From: Acanthococcus lagerstroemiae
Taxonomy: Eukaryota > Arthropoda > Insecta > Hemiptera > Eriococcidae
Assembly: GCA_031841125.1 (NCBI GenBank)
Contig: CM063111.1
Location: 54,869,535 to 54,933,534 of the forward strand
Length of the DNA stretch: 64,000 bases
Direction of reading: 5' to 3'
Under the pieces are notes generated by a model, which was not told where the DNA came from, ran no database searches, and saw only the letters and a program-made list of their open reading frames with translations. This document shows, piece after piece, positions 12,071-23,367 of this stretch. Both the position numbers and the translations under genes were made by a program. How positions within the stretch are numbered: position 1 is the stretch's first letter; every line of letters starts with the position of its first letter.

Positions 12071-14738
12071 CTATGGAGGAGCAGCGATGTCCAGGAAGTG
12101 TCGACGGCGGAGGCGAAGCAATGGCGGTGGGAGAAGGAGTTGGAGAGCGAGTTGATTGGGGTGCCGGTGGAGGCGTTGTTCATAAGACGTGGCAAGGTGA
12201 GAAAGCAGCTCGCGCACTGTGGGGAGGTGGAGATCCGCGTGAAGTTGCCAGTTTGACAAGAACTGAGGGGCACCAGTGATCTTCCGGAGAATCGTGTTTT
12301 GAAGAACCTGAAGTTTCTCAATGTTGGTTGGCGCTGCACAACCCCAGACCTGGGCTCCGTAGGACGAAACAGGCCTGAGAACTGCCAGGTATAGTAAGCG
12401 CTTGTTGCGTAACGGGATATTGGTTCGAGAGCGCAGCATCCAGAATAAGGATCGAAAGTGGAGTTTGACTTCTCTGATCTTTGCAGTGATGTGAGGACGC
12501 CAAGTGAAGCGGGAGTCGATCAGAATACCAAGATACCTGGCCTCCGGAACTGGGTGAAGAGTTTGGGCGGCAAGGTGGAGGGAGAGGGGTTGACACACGC
12601 GGAGCGCGAACTGGACGTACTGTGATTTCGCCGCGTTTAGCTCAATGCGCCAGCGAATGGTCCCCCTGACGATTTTATTGACCGCAGTCTGCAGCTTAGC
12701 AGTAGCGACAGTTTGATTAGGATCGGCTGCGAGGAGGGCTGTATCATCAGCGAACGTGGCCACCAGTACTCCAGGGGTTTTGGGAACATCAGCCGTAAAT
12801 AAGAGGTACAATAAAGGGCCCAGCACACTGCCTTGGGGCACACCTGTAGCAATGGGTCGCGGAGAAGAAATTGCTTCGCAGAAGTGGACCTCGAAACGAC
12901 GATCGGAGAGGTACGACTTTGAGAATTCCACGAAGGAATGCGGAAGATATTGACTGATCTTGTGCAGAAGACCAGCGTGCCATACTTTGTCAAATGCCTG
13001 CCGAACATCTAGGAAGACTGCCGGACAATACTGTTTGGCCTCTAGGGCATTACGAATATAGTTGACGACCCTGTGAGCCTGCTCCAGCGTGGAATGTTTC
13101 GGTCGGAACCCGAACTGGTGCAATGGTAGGATGCCCAGGTCTTGGATAACAGCGAACAATCTGGCATGTAGCAACTTTTCGAGAATTTTAGAGAAGGTGC
13201 TGAGTAAAGATATGGGTCGGTATGACGAAACTTCATCAGGAGGCTTTCCAGGCTTAGGAATTAGGATGACCTTAGCCGTTTTCCAGTCGCTAGGGAAGTA
13301 CTTCAACCGGAACGAGGCGTTAAAGATATAGGTCAGAAGAACAAACACTTTCATTGGACAGTGCTGTAAAATCTGTGCGGTGACGAGGTCTAACCCCGGC
13401 GCTTTACGAGGTTTGAGTTTCTTCACTACCGCCGCAATTTCTTTGGGCGAGGTGAGTCGAATCGGTGGCCTCGGCAGGGCGGTGACATCTGGGGTGATGT
13501 CCGAGGGAAGTGTATTAGGTTGAAAAACCTGCTCGAGATGGTCTGCGAAGGCTGCAGCTTTCTCGGTATCACTATAGGCGCGGAGAGTGGGTGAAAGACG
13601 GAGTGGGGAACTACCACTTTGGGTTGCCGTGTCGCCTTAGCTACCCGCTAGAGGGAGTAGCTTGCTGCCGCAGTGGTGTCGAGAGAGGAGAGATAGTCTT
13701 CGAAGGAGCGGTTAGTAACTTTTGCCGTCATCTTCTTAATCTCAGAGGAAAGCCGATTAAACACCTGCTTGTCGCGGGGGTCCCGAGTTCGTTGCCAGCG
13801 GTGACGCGCTGCCCTGCGTTGTTTGACGAGACGAACAATGGCCCGAGGAAGAGTCCTCGCTACCGGGAGGGAAGGACGCTGCGGCGTGGCCTCAGTGGCA
13901 GGAGGAAGCGAATAGCAGCACCAACGTCTGCGGCAGTTTTTAAACGAACGCGAAGGTTGATTTTTGACTCGACCAGTTCGCAGAAATACTCCCAATCTGT
14001 GTGTTTAGAGCAAATCTGCGGGCGAAGAGTAGTATGGAGCACCGAAGTGCTTACGGTTAGTATGAGCGGAGAGTGGTCCGAAGAGAGATCACTAACGTTT
14101 TGGACATCTACGTAAGCAGATGAAACGTTTTTGGCGAGAAAAAAGTCGATGCAATCAGGACGCTTAGTTATGTCCGCAGGCCAATACGTAGGGAGGTGCG
14201 CGGAGAAACATTCAGCACCAGAGGCCTGTACAACCGAGAACAGCTTTTTGCCCTTAGGACTGTCGAGGCGAGATCCCCAGAGGCGATGCTTCGCATTGAA
14301 GTCGCCTCCGAGGATCCATTTTGAACCGAGGGATTGAATGAATATTTCATATTCATCGAGCGAGATATCATGCCGCGGGGGGCTGTAGATGGAGGCAAGT
14401 TTAAGGAGCGTACCATTAGAGAGACGAATGACAATAGACGCTGACTGAATGCTGGGGGTACAGTAGGATTCCGCTTGATAGTGCTGGAGAGACTTTTCAA
14501 CGTAGACAGCTGATCCACCGTGCGTTACGTCACCCGGGTGGTGGCAGGAGTAACAGGTATACCCGTAAATGTCGGCTCGGTGGCAAGAGGTAAGATGCGT
14601 TTCCGAGATGAGTGCAACGTCGATGTCTTCTGATCGCAAGAAGATTGCGAGTTCTGATTTCCGAGCCAGGAGCCCATTACAATTCCATGCTAAGACGTGG
14701 ATGTTTTGATAGGGAGAAGGAGCAGGAAGAGAGTTCAT
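12071..14738 (-). pseudogene. Jockey-type ORF2: APE endonuclease and reverse transcriptase
   Basis: This would nick target DNA and copy the element RNA by target-primed reverse transcription. Starting at ATG 14738: an endonuclease with WNCNGL, LISETHL, LGGDFNAKHRLWGS and SDHSPLIL (14700-14050), then a linker. The RT has APGLD, SYRPISLLSTFSKILEKLL, FLDVRQAFDKVWH, GVPQGSVLGPLLY and the catalytic FADDTALLA (near 12745). It ends at TAG 12071 after RRRHFLDIAAPP. Breaks: a frameshift around 13890-13925, a TGG-to-TAG nonsense at 13648-13650 and a further frameshift near 13620. The RT frame itself is open from about 13610 to the end. The start codon overlaps the ORF1 stop as ATGA. Confidence 0.92.
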
Positions 14739-15949
14739 TTTAACAGTTTCTCAACCAGACGAGTGAGGAGGAGAAGAATTTGCGAGTTTTGATCAGCTAA
14801 TCGTTGAAACTGGTCCCACATCTTGTGAATAATAGCCTCTAGTTGAGCAGTAGGAGAGGAAAACGAAGATTGAGCTTTTTGACTGGCATGGGCATAGGTG
14901 GGTTGAGGATTTGAAGGATCGGAGGTATTATTGTGAGCAGTCGTCGATGTGGAGCGATTGGTCGGTTGAGCAGGTTATAGTGGTTGCGGGCGAGCACCTT
15001 GCAGGCGAGAATTACGAAGCTTAAGATACTCCGGGCAGCCACGGCAGTTCGCCGTGTGTTCACCGCCACACAAACCGCAGTGAGGTTTTTCTTCCGTAGT
15101 TTTGGTACATTCGCGGTTATTGTGTTCCGCCCCACACTTTACGCAGACGGGGGGGGGGGGGAGCGTGCAGTAGGCTCTGGAATGACCGTACTGTTGACAT
15201 CTCATGCACTGCAGAATGTCTCGACGAGGCCGTGGAGATTCAACGGTAACCGACTGATGTAGAAGTGCTTTAATAGTGAAGATTTCTCGAGCGTTATCCG
15301 TCGGCTCTAGATCTAGGAAAAATAGAGGCAGCGGCTCTTTGGTTTTGTGATGTAAGATATTAGTAATATTCCGCACCTCGAATCCATCCTTAGATAGCGT
15401 TTCTTTGATATCGGCGGTAGAAGTGCAGTGGTGCAGATTTCGAATCACAACACGGAATGCTCTTTCGGATTTAATTTGATACGTGTAAAATGCTATTTTT
15501 TGCTTACGGAATTCTTTAACGAGTGCTCTGAATCCATCGACGTTATTAATAGAGATTTTAATTACATCGTTTGCTAGTGCTTTAGTAATAAACGACTCTC
15601 TAGGAATGACTTTTAGAATGTTCACGACCATGAGTTTAAAGTTGGATACACCTTGAACAAAGATCGGAGGAACTTTGACCTTAGATATTTGCACCGTTTC
15701 AGCCTGCGTTTGTTGACTTGTTTCCGTATCGGCATCCGCGGAAACCTCGTTGGCACTTAACAGATCGAATTTATTACATGTTAAGATACCTGGTTGACTA
15801 GCCTGCGAGTTTTCCCGGTTTTTTTGACTCGAATTTGGACTGGAGGGTGAGGTAGAAATCTTCCGTTTCTTTGACTGGATTTGCCATCCTGAGCAAGCGT
15901 ACTGGGTAATAAGTGTTTGGTTTTGCTGTACAGTTGCACTTTCTTTCAC
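14735..15949 (-). pseudogene. Jockey-type ORF1, gag-like zinc-knuckle protein
   Basis: This is the nucleic-acid-binding protein of the LINE. From ATG 15949 it has a Ser/Gln-rich N-terminus, a central RNA-binding-like region (ISINNVDGFRALVKEF, RVVIRNLHHCTSTADIKETL) and a row of Cys/His knuckles at the C-terminal third (CMRCQQYGHSRAYC, CVKCGAEHNNREC, CGLCGGEHTANCRGC). A TAA at 14975 interrupts it. The same frame then runs on to RLVEKLLK and a TGA at 14735-14737. That stop overlaps the ORF2 ATG, so the true ORF1 is about 404 codons with one nonsense mutation. The family resembles the gag of Drosophila X-element and jockey. Confidence 0.9.
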
Positions 15950-16033
15950 CGTTTTTTGGGGGTTCTACATTTCTGGAGCCCCTGCACTATCGATACGGCC
16001 GAATTTCCGAGAGGTTTATTCCGATTTTTATTC

Positions 16034-16679
16034 ACAAAAGGAACACTTTTTCGAGTAGAAGCGAAAATAAACGTGTAAAATGGCACCGCTTTATTGCCGT
16101 TAGGCAGGAACAGGTTTGCATGAACGATAAGATTATTAGCGTTAACAACAACACCCGAGCGACACACCGCAATACGTATACTTACGACGGCTATTAGATA
16201 AGAACTGACTTGACAAAAGTGATATTGAAACTTTCTGTCTGAGAAGTCCGTTATATCTCCGATTCTGGATAAGAACATGGCAATGTCCTGCGGCTCAGGC
16301 AGGTCGAAATTTAGATACCGGGTTAACCGGTCATACTCCAACGCTAACCTGCCACGCTGGCTCACCACGTACCAGATTCTCCTCCATAACAAGACCGTGC
16401 AATAGTACTGATACATTCCGAACGATACGTATTTCTTAAACCCCCTATCGAATGTTACCTGGGCGTCGTAAGACGCTTGTACCAGGGAACGCAGAATAGA
16501 GTTTTCGAATTAGACCTTAACTCATTCCCTTCCCTGGTACGAGTCAGCGCCAGGCGTGATACGTCATCAGTGAAGTCCGCTGGAAAATATAATTGCAAAG
16601 GCGTCGCATTTTCTTGACCTGAAAATTTCTGAACCCTTATTAAACCGTAAGCCTTCTTCCCACATGAGCCGTCACTCAA
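16034..16679 (-). pseudogene. Unknown protein relic, 5' part
   Basis: Two minus-strand frames (16679-16455 and then about 16500-16034) read as one protein with a single frameshift near 16500. The second frame is open above its listed ATG (TFDRGFKKYVSFG, then MYQYYCTVLLWRR). It continues through ANNLIVHANLFLPNGNKAVP and runs into the 5' end of the jockey LINE. The first frame begins near a TTG at 16679, after an in-frame stop, so the true start is unknown. Together with 10991-11776 it gives about 475 codons. No transposon, housekeeping or named viral motif is recognised. Confidence 0.45.
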
Positions 16680-17214
16680 AGTACTTCAGACAAAATTTAA
16701 GTCCAAAGAGTACTAAAACATCAATTCAAACCTATATCCGTATATGTTTAGCCTTATTACTGGCTGAGATAAATGAAAGTTAATCACAAATATCAAAACC
16801 TATGTTTTTCCGGAAGAAGGAGGGGAAGCTTGTAGCACGGGTTCTCCTTACCCAATCGAGCTACAACTTTCTAGGGATTTTTATATTTAGGTACCTATTT
16901 ATACAGAATCAATCTGGTGGATCACGTCTTGAAAAATCCAACTTCGAAAATAAGGACCAGGCCTACAGAGCTTGCAGCGCGTGTTTTTCTTCTCGGATCG
17001 AGCTAAAACTTTTGGGGAAATTTTTCCTTGTTGAATTACATCAATCAGAGGGGGGAGGTTGCGTCATGAAATCTGGGGGAAAAATAAGGATCACCTTATA
17101 TCCCCGGTTAGTTCGAGGAACGTAGCTCTGTGCACCCAGGCTGTCCATCTTAGTAAAGAGAAAACAAATACTCTGCTGAACTACAATGTAACAATGTTTG
17201 AAGATCTCCTTGCA
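16680..17214 (+). repeat. Degenerate duplication of about 140 bases
   Basis: The words cttgtagcacgggttctcc (about 16830) and cttgcagcgcgtgtttttc (about 16972) begin two diverged copies. Each continues with tcgagct(a)aaactttt and a short AT-rich run. An open plus-strand frame at 16802-17125 spans both copies but shows no domain, so I do not call it a gene. Confidence 0.4.
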
Positions 17215-17380
17215 ACTTTACATTCGATGGGTGAATTACAGCAGTGCTTATAGAATTGCATACTCGATTCGCCGTAAATAGGAAATGTCTCGGGAACTTC
17301 ACAGTCGATAGGTGAATTACAGCAGTGCTTATAGAATTGCGTACTCGATTCGCCGTAAATAGGAAACGTCTTGGCCTGTA
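17215..17380 (+). repeat. 81-bp tandem duplication
   Basis: The segment beginning gtgaattacagcagtgctta at 17231 is repeated at 17312 with few changes, including the words tagaattgc and cgattcgccgtaaatagg. The period is 81 bases with two copies. Because 81 is a multiple of three, both copies read in the same frame on the minus strand, but no protein family is seen. Confidence 0.85.
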
Positions 17381-17994
17381 ACTGACATGTCTGAATTGCA
17401 CACCAGAGCATTCGAGCCAAATGATTCAGCTTCGACGTTCGGCTTAACACTTTGAAGACTGGGCTATTTTTTCGTCACTTGTCCGCACAGACGGCTGACG
17501 TGTACTACACGTCATTAGTATAAAATGGTTAGAGACGGCTACCTTCTACTGCGCGCAGTCCCAGCAGACGGCGAACGTGTATACACGTCATCGTATGTTT
17601 TCAGCTGCAGACTGGGCATTTTGGACTAATTTTCTAAAATTTATATGAGACCTTTCAAAATTTTATCGGAAAAAATAATAGTATCTGAATGTGCATAATT
17701 TGAATTATATTTTGCCGTTTTCCCTGACAGATTTTAATCGGTTATGGATTGTTGGCAGATTTGTGAAAATAGGCATTATTTTACAGAAGAAAAATCTATT
17801 TTTCAATAAATCGATTTTTATTGCTGAAATGACGCATGCAAGTAAAATTGAGATCTTCAAATAAGCCTATATAATACTAAGGAGTTCATCAAGTTGACCA
17901 GAATATGAAAAATGAAAATAATTCAGTGAAATTTCAGACTATTACAATGAATCATGGTGTAATTTTACGCCGCCCTGTGCCCCATATGGCGCTA

Positions 17995-18440
17995 TCGGGC
18001 GGCGGATTATTATAATATTAATGAAAGTAAGTAAAATGCATGGATAACCGGCGGATTATTATGATGTTGATAAATAGGAAAAATAAAATGTATAAAAATA
18101 AAAAATAAAGAATACAGGAAATAATAGAAAATAAGAAAATATGATAAAATGCGCGAGTAAAGCAATAATATGAAACAGTGACAATATTTGGTAGTATGAA
18201 GGTAAGAAAATGGTAACATAATTCATCGGCGGATTATTATGATGTTGATAAATAGAGAAAAAAGTAAAAATAAAATGAAAATGAAAAATACAGGAAATAA
18301 TAGAAAATAATAAAATATAATAAAATACGTGAGTAATGCAATCGGGCGGCGGATTATTATAATATTAATGAAAATAGGTAAAATGCACGAATAGGGCAAA
18401 AATAAAATGCGTGGTTACAGGTGGATTATTAGGAAATGGT
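17995..18440 (+). repeat. AT-rich degenerate repeat with a ggcggattattat motif
   Basis: The motif ggcggattattatratrttra occurs at about 18001, 18052, 18231 and 18352, with a degraded copy near 18419. Each is followed by similar A-rich sequence (for example gaaaataagaaaatat). Two motif variants alternate (aatattaatg and gatgttgataaata). This is a small irregular repeat cluster of unknown origin. Confidence 0.7.
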
Positions 18441-20499
18441 AACAATCTTTACATTAAATTCACCGGACAGATACAAACATATAACTATTTTTTTAAAAAA
18501 CGGAACTATTTAAGACGGAATTTAGGCAGGGTGAGCTTTTTGACTATTGTAGGCAAACCATGTTGGGTAAACAAAAAGTATGAATTCACAAAAAACGCTA
18601 ATAATAAAATAAGAAGGATGAATAGAATATATAAAATAAAATAAAAAATAAGTAATAATAATAATAATGATCAAATTCCAAAAAATGGAGTAAATTTGCA
18701 CGAAATTGCAGAGACATCATAAAAATAGTAGGTAAATAACAAAGTACTTCAGAAATCTAATCATGAAAAACATGCAAAACTTAACATCGAGATCTCAAAA
18801 CATAACTAGAACAATAATAATCTAGCAACAACATGTAGAAAATTTGGAAGAAATCAGAACAGTAGGTCCGTGCGCTAGCTGGTTCCACTTCTTGCGCGCA
18901 CTGGAAGTGATAAAAATTGCAAGTGCGGCTTACATCGTGATATGTACGTCATATTTTGAAAGAAGAAAAAGAAAAGAAAAGAAAAAAGGATAGAATCGTA
19001 GAAAGCGTCGTTGTTGTATGACACCAGTGTTGAGAGTAGGAAGTTGATGGTGGAAATGATCTGTTGAGTGATTTCGTAAATGGACAGTTTCAAAATTTTT
19101 GTCATACGTCGTTGTGCGATTTTGAGTATCTGCTCTCATTGATTGAGCTTGCAATAAGGAAGCAGGACACCAATTGTAGAGCTGCTATATATCTCCTAGA
19201 GGAAAGCTAGCTATAACCTTGCGTTTTTTGGCAACAAGAGATTCACTTTCCAGAGTTCTGATTTTTCCAGTATTCCTCGATTACTGGTTCGACTTGCTCA
19301 TGATTCCACCTAAACTCACTTTACGTTCCTCAGATAATAATGACATTTATTTTGCTTGTGATCGCGCTGTCAAAGCGTTTCATCGAGAGTTGGTCTGTTG
19401 CCGTCGCATCAAAGGAATGTTATGCGGTGATTTTACAAACGGCCGTTGCAAGTAGTACCGGCAAGCAAACTGAGTACTGCTGGAACGGCGAAATGTATGT
19501 CAGGGATACACAGCACACAGTGGACTTTAAAAAGATTTAGGGCGCCGAAAATGTGAAACTTGGTATACAGCGGTTTTCGAAGGTGCTAATTTCATTTTTC
19601 AGAATAGTTGACAAAACTAAAAGCTTTGATAATTACTATGTTGGGTATGTAAATGTTTTATTCTACAGATGATGGTAAAGTACAATTTTAATCACAGTTT
19701 TTAAGAGCTAAAGTGACTGTTTAAATGTGTCGTGATTTTGAAGAATAGAAGCGTGACGTGTCACTAGAAAAGGACCTGAATGTTCACTTACCACTAAGGC
19801 CCTTTTCTTGGACAAGTCACAAGTGGGATTCACGGAAATTTTAAATGTCTAGGGAATTAATGAGTTCGACAAGACAGTCGTGTCCGCACATGCGCGTTTC
19901 TACACTGACGGCTCAATAATTTAATTTATTCAATACAAGCTCCACACGGTTATTTACGGGAGACGGGGGGCACAAAAGTTGAAAGAAACTTTTGATTACT
20001 TGAGAATAGTAAAAAAAAAATTAATTAATTAAAAAATAAATAAATAAATAAATAAGAGAAAGAGAGACAGACAGACAGACATGAGGGGAGAAGGAGAGAA
20101 AGGAGGGGGTTTGGGGGAGATGATGGATGGGAAGGGTGGGAACACAAGATATCTATATCAGAATGTTGAATATTGCAGAAGTTGATATTAATCCTTAGGA
20201 CACAGAATCGTTATAGATATGCAGTATAAATGGATTAATCCTTAGAACGCAAAAATTGTGATAGACTGGGCAGTACCATGTTTTATTGAGAAATCTAGAA
20301 CCGTCTGGAAGTTTAAGAGTAAGAAACTTATTTGTAATGTTCGATAAGACCTTTCTAGAAATTGAAATTTTAGTATAAATAGCGGAGCGAGTTCGGAATA
20401 TCCGGTTCATAAGTTATTCACGAAGTGTTGTGTTCAAACGAAGAATACAAGTGTATAAAGCGGTATCAGTGTTTTATTTCAAAGCGTTTTTTAAAACAG
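18441..20499. other. AT-rich, nothing recognised except microsatellites
   Basis: I see no supported gene. A compound microsatellite, (aaat)n followed by (acag)n, lies at about 20028-20083, and a short (aat)n run lies at 18650-18668. The minus-strand aspect of the former could be the tail of the LINE fragment at 20.5-21.3 kb, which is unproven. Confidence 0.4.
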
Positions 20500-21285
20500 A
20501 ATAAAAGCAATGGTAGGTAGTGGTGTGAAGAGAGAACATTAGGTGGGTTATAGAAAGACAGGTAACTGGGGCAATATTTTTCTGCGGAATTCTGTATTTC
20601 TTGGACAAAAGATATCAATTTCTGGAGACTTTAGTGCTAATTTATTATACAGATGAAGAACTGAGGTCAGTCCACTAGAACGATAACTTTCGGTTCGAGC
20701 GGTAATAACATGAAACAGCTCTCCTGTCCTGTTTGGGTGGGATGGTACTTTAATGCCTGTTCGACTTAGTTAGAGGGGAGCGTCTATTTTGCTATGAAGG
20801 AGTTTGTATAATGACGAAAATTGCTGGCGCCTTACCAGCAGCGTGTCCATTTCGAAGCCTTTAACCAAGTCATTGTATGGGATATCTAGTGGATAATATT
20901 CAAACGTCTTTTTATACAGGTACTTTAGACATTTTTTTTTTTTTGAGTTTTTCAATCTGTTGTATTCCAGTTTTCTTATATCGTCTCCAGATTACACGTA
21001 TGCGAAGTAAAATATTTTGAATGTGGTCATGTTCGAAAAGTATGCACCTGTCCGCATAATGCAACCTAAATTTCTAGTTGCCCTCATAGTGACTTGGCTA
21101 ATGTGATCCTTGTAGGTTAGTTTGGAGTCCAATAGTATCCCTAGGTCTCGAATTAAGTACATTCCCTTATTTTTTTCACCTTCCATAATATACTCATAGC
21201 ATATAACCTTCCTTTTGCACGTAAACTTAATTTTCTCACACTTTTTGTAATTTAAAGGCAAACCATTTTCTACACTCCATTGTAC
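20500..21285 (-). pseudogene. LINE reverse transcriptase C-terminal fragment
   Basis: Minus-strand frames at 21261-20992 and 20955-20770 are in the same phase. They show LPLN-like PLNYKKCEKIKFTCKRK, then RDLGILLDSKLTYKDHI, then CLKYLYKKTFEYYPLDIPY and GFEMDTLLVRRQQ. The LINE at 53.8-57.1 kb has the same order (KKCEKITFTRK, RDLGVILDKRL, LKYIYFKIFQYYPIYLNY, GFEIDSLESRR), so this is a diverged relative lacking everything upstream of the RT thumb. A stop and a deletion lie between the two frames. Confidence 0.8.
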
Positions 21286-21289
21286 AAGT

Positions 21290-21665
21290 GCTTAGAAATT
21301 TTCAAAATTGGGAAAAAATTGAAAATTTCAAGTTCACAAAACTGTTTTTCAGTCAGTTTTTTACGCTGAGTTCAAAGTTGGCGGTGACGCTACGTCTCAA
21401 AATGTTAGTGACTTGGTTAAAAAAATGCTGCAGCTCAATTTTGATGACGGATTTGAATATGTCACGAGAATTTTAGTAACTGACACCATTCCAGAGGCCG
21501 AGGTTCTCCCAACATTTTTTCGCACCAAAAAACACAAAATGATGAGAAAAATTTTCAAATTTGGAAAATTGTCAAAATTTTTGAGTTAACTGCTTCCCAC
21601 TCAATTTTTAACGCTGAGTTCAAATTCGTTCTTCAAATTTAGTAGTGTCGCTCCAAAATGTTGGT
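21290..21665 (+). repeat. Dispersed AT-rich repeat, two tandem units
   Basis: Two units about 250 bases apart, each carrying caatttt-type DNA then acgctgagttcaaa (21363 and 21612). Between them lies gatgacggatttgaat followed by gccgaggttctcc. The same order occurs at 51.2-51.6 kb (acgctgagttcgaattc twice, gacgacggttttgaattc, gccgaagctctcc). This is therefore a dispersed family and not local slippage. Confidence 0.75.
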
Positions 21666-22274
21666 AGCACATTGACTTGCATAGACGGACAGATAGACAC
21701 AATGTAGTATATTTCTCTTCATTCGATTTTTGGATTCGATGTATCATTCAACGTCAAATATTCAACTGTGATTTGGAGTCAGCTATGCTTTTCATGGATA
21801 ATCTACGTACAGTTAACGGACTGACGGACACGATGTATCACATTTTCTTTTTTTCGATTTTACATTATACGTGTCATGTGACATGAAACAATCCTGAATG
21901 AGAGTTAGCAATTCTTTTCATGGATAATCATATAAAATTAGAGAGAGTAAAACAGGAGTGGTTAAGGTGGTCAAGATTGAGTGATGTTAGAGTGTTATGA
22001 GAGGGGTCAGGGAAGAATAATTTACGCGGTCCCCTCGAGCAGCCGGTCGCCCCGAATCCCGTTACCTGGGCCTCAACAAAGGGACCCCTCCCCAAGCATT
22101 CTCCCTCTGCCTTTCGGAGACGCCCAAAGAAACCCATCTCACATTTCAGTTGAAGTGTAGCTCTCGAAGTGAGTGTTGTCGAACGTTCAGTTTTGAATTT
22201 TTATCGTTTCTGACTTTTTAAATCGTAAGTGTAAACAAATTTCGTGGTCATGCTACAATCAAATCGTCCTGAAG
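21666..22274. other. No recognised gene
   Basis: Short duplicated words (catggataatcta and catggataatcata) occur near 21800 and 21920. A GC-richer block at 21950-22140 looks like part of a dispersed repeat but has no partner in this window. Confidence 0.35.
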
Positions 22275-23367
22275 ATGGAAAGTGATAAGTGTTTCATATG
22301 TGACAGAGGCCTGTTCGTTGAAGCCACAACGACAGTGCGTGATCGGGGCATAGCATCGCTCACCACACGCAGTAAAGCAAAGAAAGACGGCAAACATATC
22401 CTGCTTAGGGGTCCTTCTTTTATCTCAGTTCACGAGAGATGCAGGAAGTTGTACACGAAGCGTAGCAGTGGGGAAGGTGTGGAATCTACAAGCCGTACCG
22501 TCAGGCGTGATGTGCAGGGCTTCGATTATAAAAATAAGTGCATAATATGTGAGCAAGATGCGTCAGCCGATTCCGTGGCTAAACAAAAGAAAAAGCCAGC
22601 CAATAGACGAGAAGTTGTGCACCAGGTTATGACACTTGAACTCAAATTGCAGCTGCTACGAGCAGAGGAGATGAACAGGTCCTCCTCAGGCTCAGGACTT
22701 CTGCAGACTTGGTTGCTGAGGAGGCCAGGTACCATTCAACATGTTTCAAACGGTTCGTGGCTCGCCATGGAAAGGGCGAAGGCAGAAAAGGAAGTGAGCT
22801 ACAGCACGTGAGTGATGCGTTTAATTACGTTTGTAAATATATTGAGGTGAATGATGATGAATGCCAATTCAGCTTGCAAGAGATTCTCAAAGACTACAAA
22901 GGACCTGTTCCCTGTATTCCAACCCTGAAAGATAGATTGCTCAAAAAGTATGGCGAGGACATAATATTTACGCGCATTAGCAAGGCCACAGTATTCTGTT
23001 TTCGAAACACAGGTTATAAGATTTTAACTGACAGTTGGTATAAGTCCAAGAAGAGTGACCCAAAAGAAGAACGTTTGCGAGTTGTAAGAGCAGCTGCAGC
23101 TATAATTCGAGAGAATATCGAATCAATTGCTTATGACACAGAATCTTACCCCAAAGTGGATAGTTTCTTGGAAGATGTGGAGAAAGACGTACCAGAAACG
23201 CTACACGTGCTCCTCACTGAGATTTCCAAATCTCGTAAACAATAGACGGAAAAGCCACATAATTTGGAGGTTAAAGTAACTTCCCTAGCTCACGCTTTAA
23301 TTAGTGCCAACCGACATTTCAGCTATTACTTCGGGAAGCTTATATCCGACTTGGTGTCTACCCGTTG
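22275..23367 (+). pseudogene. Cys/His-rich arthropod orphan protein, broken 5' part
   Basis: Starts at ATG 22275. The protein opens with KCFICDRGLF and ends that module with HERCRKLY. A second module follows: KCIICEQDAS, then ARYHSTCFKRF. Both look like C-x2-C ... H-x3-C zinc-binding units. After them come a helical region and DSWYKSKKSDPKEERLRVVRAAAAII. A frameshift near 22690-22710 separates ADLVAEEARYHSTC from the first frame, and a TAG at 23243 is followed by 40 more open codons. From memory, large single-exon proteins of this type recur in many arthropod genomes in high copy, which suggests a mobile or selfish origin. No catalytic function is known to me. Confidence 0.6.

Larger units (their letters stand above)
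11777..16033 (-). mobile_element. Full-length jockey-type LINE
   Basis: About 4.26 kb on the minus strand: 5' UTR, ORF1 (gag-like), ORF2 (endonuclease plus RT), a 3' UTR and an A-rich tail (T-runs at 11777-11806 on the plus strand), with an AATAAA just upstream of the tail. It interrupts an unrelated coding relic. A candidate imperfect target duplication is acaaagg at 11770-11776 and acaaaagg at 16034-16041. Both ORFs carry disabling mutations, so the copy is inactive, but its ends and order are intact. The whole element reads opposite to the window's plus strand, like the other LINEs here. Confidence 0.88.
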
